Shown: positions 20,413 to 21,625 of the stretch, one piece after another
Layout of the letters: each line of letters starts with the position of its first letter
Position numbering within the stretch: position 1 is the stretch's first letter
Source of the DNA: CAYHPY01 sp964358485
Lineage (GTDB): Bacteria > Elusimicrobiota > Elusimicrobia > UBA1565 > UBA9628
Reading direction: 5' to 3'
NCBI GenBank assembly: GCA_964358485.1
Contig: CAYHPY010000064.1
Location: 1 to 21,625 of the forward strand
DNA length: 21,625 bases
The notes under the pieces: model-generated
Database searches by the model: none
Seen by the model: only the letters and a program-made list of their open reading frames with translations
Told to the model about the DNA's origin: nothing
Position numbers and translations under genes: made by a program

Positions 20413-21625
20413 AGAAGCTCCGAGGCGAGCGCGGCCAGGGGACTGCGCTCGATCTTGGTGAAGGTCACGTGGCCGAAGAGGGATTGGCCCTTGAAGCGCT
20501 CGACGAGGTTGGTGAGTCCGTTGGACGCGGCGTCCAGGTAATAGTTGTCCACCTGATGAGGGTCGCCGGTCAGCACGACCTTGGTCCCCTCCCCGGCCCG
20601 GGAGATGATCGTCTTGATCTCGTGAGGCGTGAGATTTTGGGCGTCGTCGATGATCATCATGCTGTTGGGCAGGGAGCGCCCGCGCAGATAGGTCACGGCC
20701 TCGATCTCCAGGGTCCCGTCCTCCAGGAGCATCTGGATGTCCATGTCGGCGGTCTCAAGGGAACCTTTAGGCCTTTCCAGCAGGAAAGACAGGTTGTCGT
20801 AGATGGCGCCCATCCAGTGGACCAGCTTCTCCTCCTTGGTGCCGGGCAAAAAGCCGATGTCGTGGCCGACGGCGATGACCGGGCGGCCCACCAGGATGCG
20901 CCGGTAGACTTTCTCCTCCAAGGTAAACTGGAGGCCCGAGGCCAAGGCCAGCAACGTCTTGCCGGAGCCGGGCACTCCGACCAAGGTCACCAGCGGGATG
21001 TCCCGGTTGAGCAGCAGGTCCAGGGCGAAGCGCTGTTCGATGTTGAGCGGCTTGACGCCCCAGGGAGCGCTGTCGGCTCGGGCCAACGGGACCAGGCACC
21101 CGGCCTTCGCGTCAAAACGCGACAAGGCGCTCTGGGAACTGCCGTCGAGATTTTTGAGGACGACGAATTCGTTGGGCTGGAGATTGGGGATCGGGGAGGC
21201 CAGGCGCTTTTCCTTGTAGAACCGGTCGATGACGTCGGTGGAAACGGAGGCCTCCCGCCAGCCCTTGTAGAGCTCGTCGACGTCGACTTTTTCCTTCTCG
21301 TAGTCCTGAGTCTCCAGGCCCAGGGCCTCGGCCTTGATGCGCAGGTTGATGTCCTTGGAGATGAAAACGATGTGCTCCCCGGACTTGCGGAGGAACTGAG
21401 CGCAGGAGAGGATGGCGTTGTCCTTGGTGTGGGCGGAGAAGGACGGAGGCAGGCCGTCGGAGACCTGCATCTCGACCCGAAGCTTGCCGCCGTGCTCCAG
21501 GTCCACCCACTCGGAGAGCTTGCCCTTCTTTCTAAGCTGGTCGAGCTTGCGCGCCACCAGGCGGGCCGAGCGCCCGCGCTCGTCGTTGTTGCGCTTGAAG
21601 GTGTCGAGCTCCTCGATGACCGTCA
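20409..21625 (-). CDS. PhoH-family ATPase with N-terminal PIN domain (partial, 5' end outside window)
   Basis: 404 residues are visible. The N-terminus is cut by the right edge, so the frame extends past 21625. The visible start, TVIEELDTFKRNNDERGRSA, is the conserved part of a YlaK-type PIN domain. It continues with DNAILSCAQFLRK and VFISKDINLRIKAEALGL, which carry PIN acidic residues. A linker leads to the PhoH ATPase domain: PLNIEQRFALDLLL, Walker A VGVPGSGKT, Walker B MMIIDDAQNLTPHE (with DDAQ where DEAQ is common), and the sensor-like VVLTGDPHQVDNYYLD. PIN-PhoH proteins (PhoH2-like) are RNA helicase/ribonucleases of poorly defined physiological role. Its stop overlaps the response-regulator start (GTGA). 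Confidence 0.92.
   Translation of the reverse strand, partial: TVIEELDTFKRNNDERGRSARLVARKLDQLRKKGKLSEWVDLEHGGKLRVEMQVSDGLPPSFSAHTKDNAILSCAQFLRKSGEHIVFISKDINLRIKAEALGLETQDYEKEKVDVDELYKGWREASVSTDVIDRFYKEKRLASPIPNLQPNEFVVLKNLDGSSQSALSRFDAKAGCLVPLARADSAPWGVKPLNIEQRFALDLLLNRDIPLVTLVGVPGSGKTLLALASGLQFTLEEKVYRRILVGRPVIAVGHDIGFLPGTKEEKLVHWMGAIYDNLSFLLERPKGSLETADMDIQMLLEDGTLEIEAVTYLRGRSLPNSMMIIDDAQNLTPHEIKTIISRAGEGTKVVLTGDPHQVDNYYLDAASNGLTNLVERFKGQSLFGHVTFTKIERSPLAALASELL

Noticed and set aside
17386..20541. A very long open frame on the plus strand (about 1050 codons) opposite valS and its neighbours
   Set aside because: It lies antisense to valS, the response regulator and part of phoH, has low-complexity Gly/His/Arg-rich composition, and shows no motif. 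It is a by-product of high GC3 on the coding strand.
1..21625. CRISPR arrays, tRNA/rRNA genes, phage or transposase genes, defence systems
   Set aside because: I saw no spaced direct-repeat arrays, no cloverleaf-like or rRNA-like stretches in the short gaps, and no integrase, transposase or known defence domains in the coding frames.

Overview
The window is a compact, high-GC bacterial chromosome segment. Nearly every base is coding, gaps are mostly under 125 nt, and many neighbours share start/stop bases (ATGA, GTGA, TGATG). Lipobox and Sec signal peptides, MurC, RsmA, MutY and a bacterial ValS mark it as bacterial, probably with a diderm-type envelope. The phylum cannot be fixed from sequence alone. 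I lean weakly to an uncultivated high-GC lineage such as Elusimicrobiota, and this is only an impression. I see no integrase, transposase, CRISPR array, tRNA or rRNA.

Layout. (1) 1-1756, minus: a GntR/YtrA-type regulator, an ABC ATPase and the start of a membrane permease, an autoregulated transporter operon with a clear -35/-10 promoter overlapped by a palindromic operator. (2) 1878-2507, plus: an exported helical protein that ends in a 49-nt inverted repeat. (3) 2571-7908, minus, read right to left: an in-frame RdgB/HAM1-TPR protein, murC, rsmA, and a zinc-ribbon membrane protein. (4) 7948-10681, plus: a BON lipoprotein, mutY, and a GT-C-like polytopic membrane protein. It is divergent from region 3 across a 39-nt gap and collides with ygfZ. 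(5) 10623-11549, minus: ygfZ. (6) 11623-15274, plus: a homogentisate/tyrosine-catabolism operon with FAH, homogentisate dioxygenase, a flavin-reductase-like protein and a half-length HPPD-like dioxygenase. (7) 15271-15879, minus: an exported unknown protein. (8) 15987-21625, minus, read right to left: PhoH/PIN ATPase (cut by the window edge), a stand-alone response regulator, valS and a secreted unknown protein.

How the genes work together. Region 6 is the one obvious pathway: 4-hydroxyphenylpyruvate to homogentisate (HPPD-like), ring opening (HGD) and hydrolysis to fumarate and acetoacetate (FAH). No maleylacetoacetate isomerase is present. Region 3 combines nucleotide-pool sanitation, cell-wall precursor synthesis and rRNA modification. 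The most unusual points are the RdgB-TPR reading frame with a signal peptide in its middle, the half-size HPPD, several -10 boxes sitting 5-7 nt before a start codon (suggesting leaderless mRNAs), a low-GC patch inside the homogentisate dioxygenase gene, and two inverted repeats that share the core GGGGACACC.
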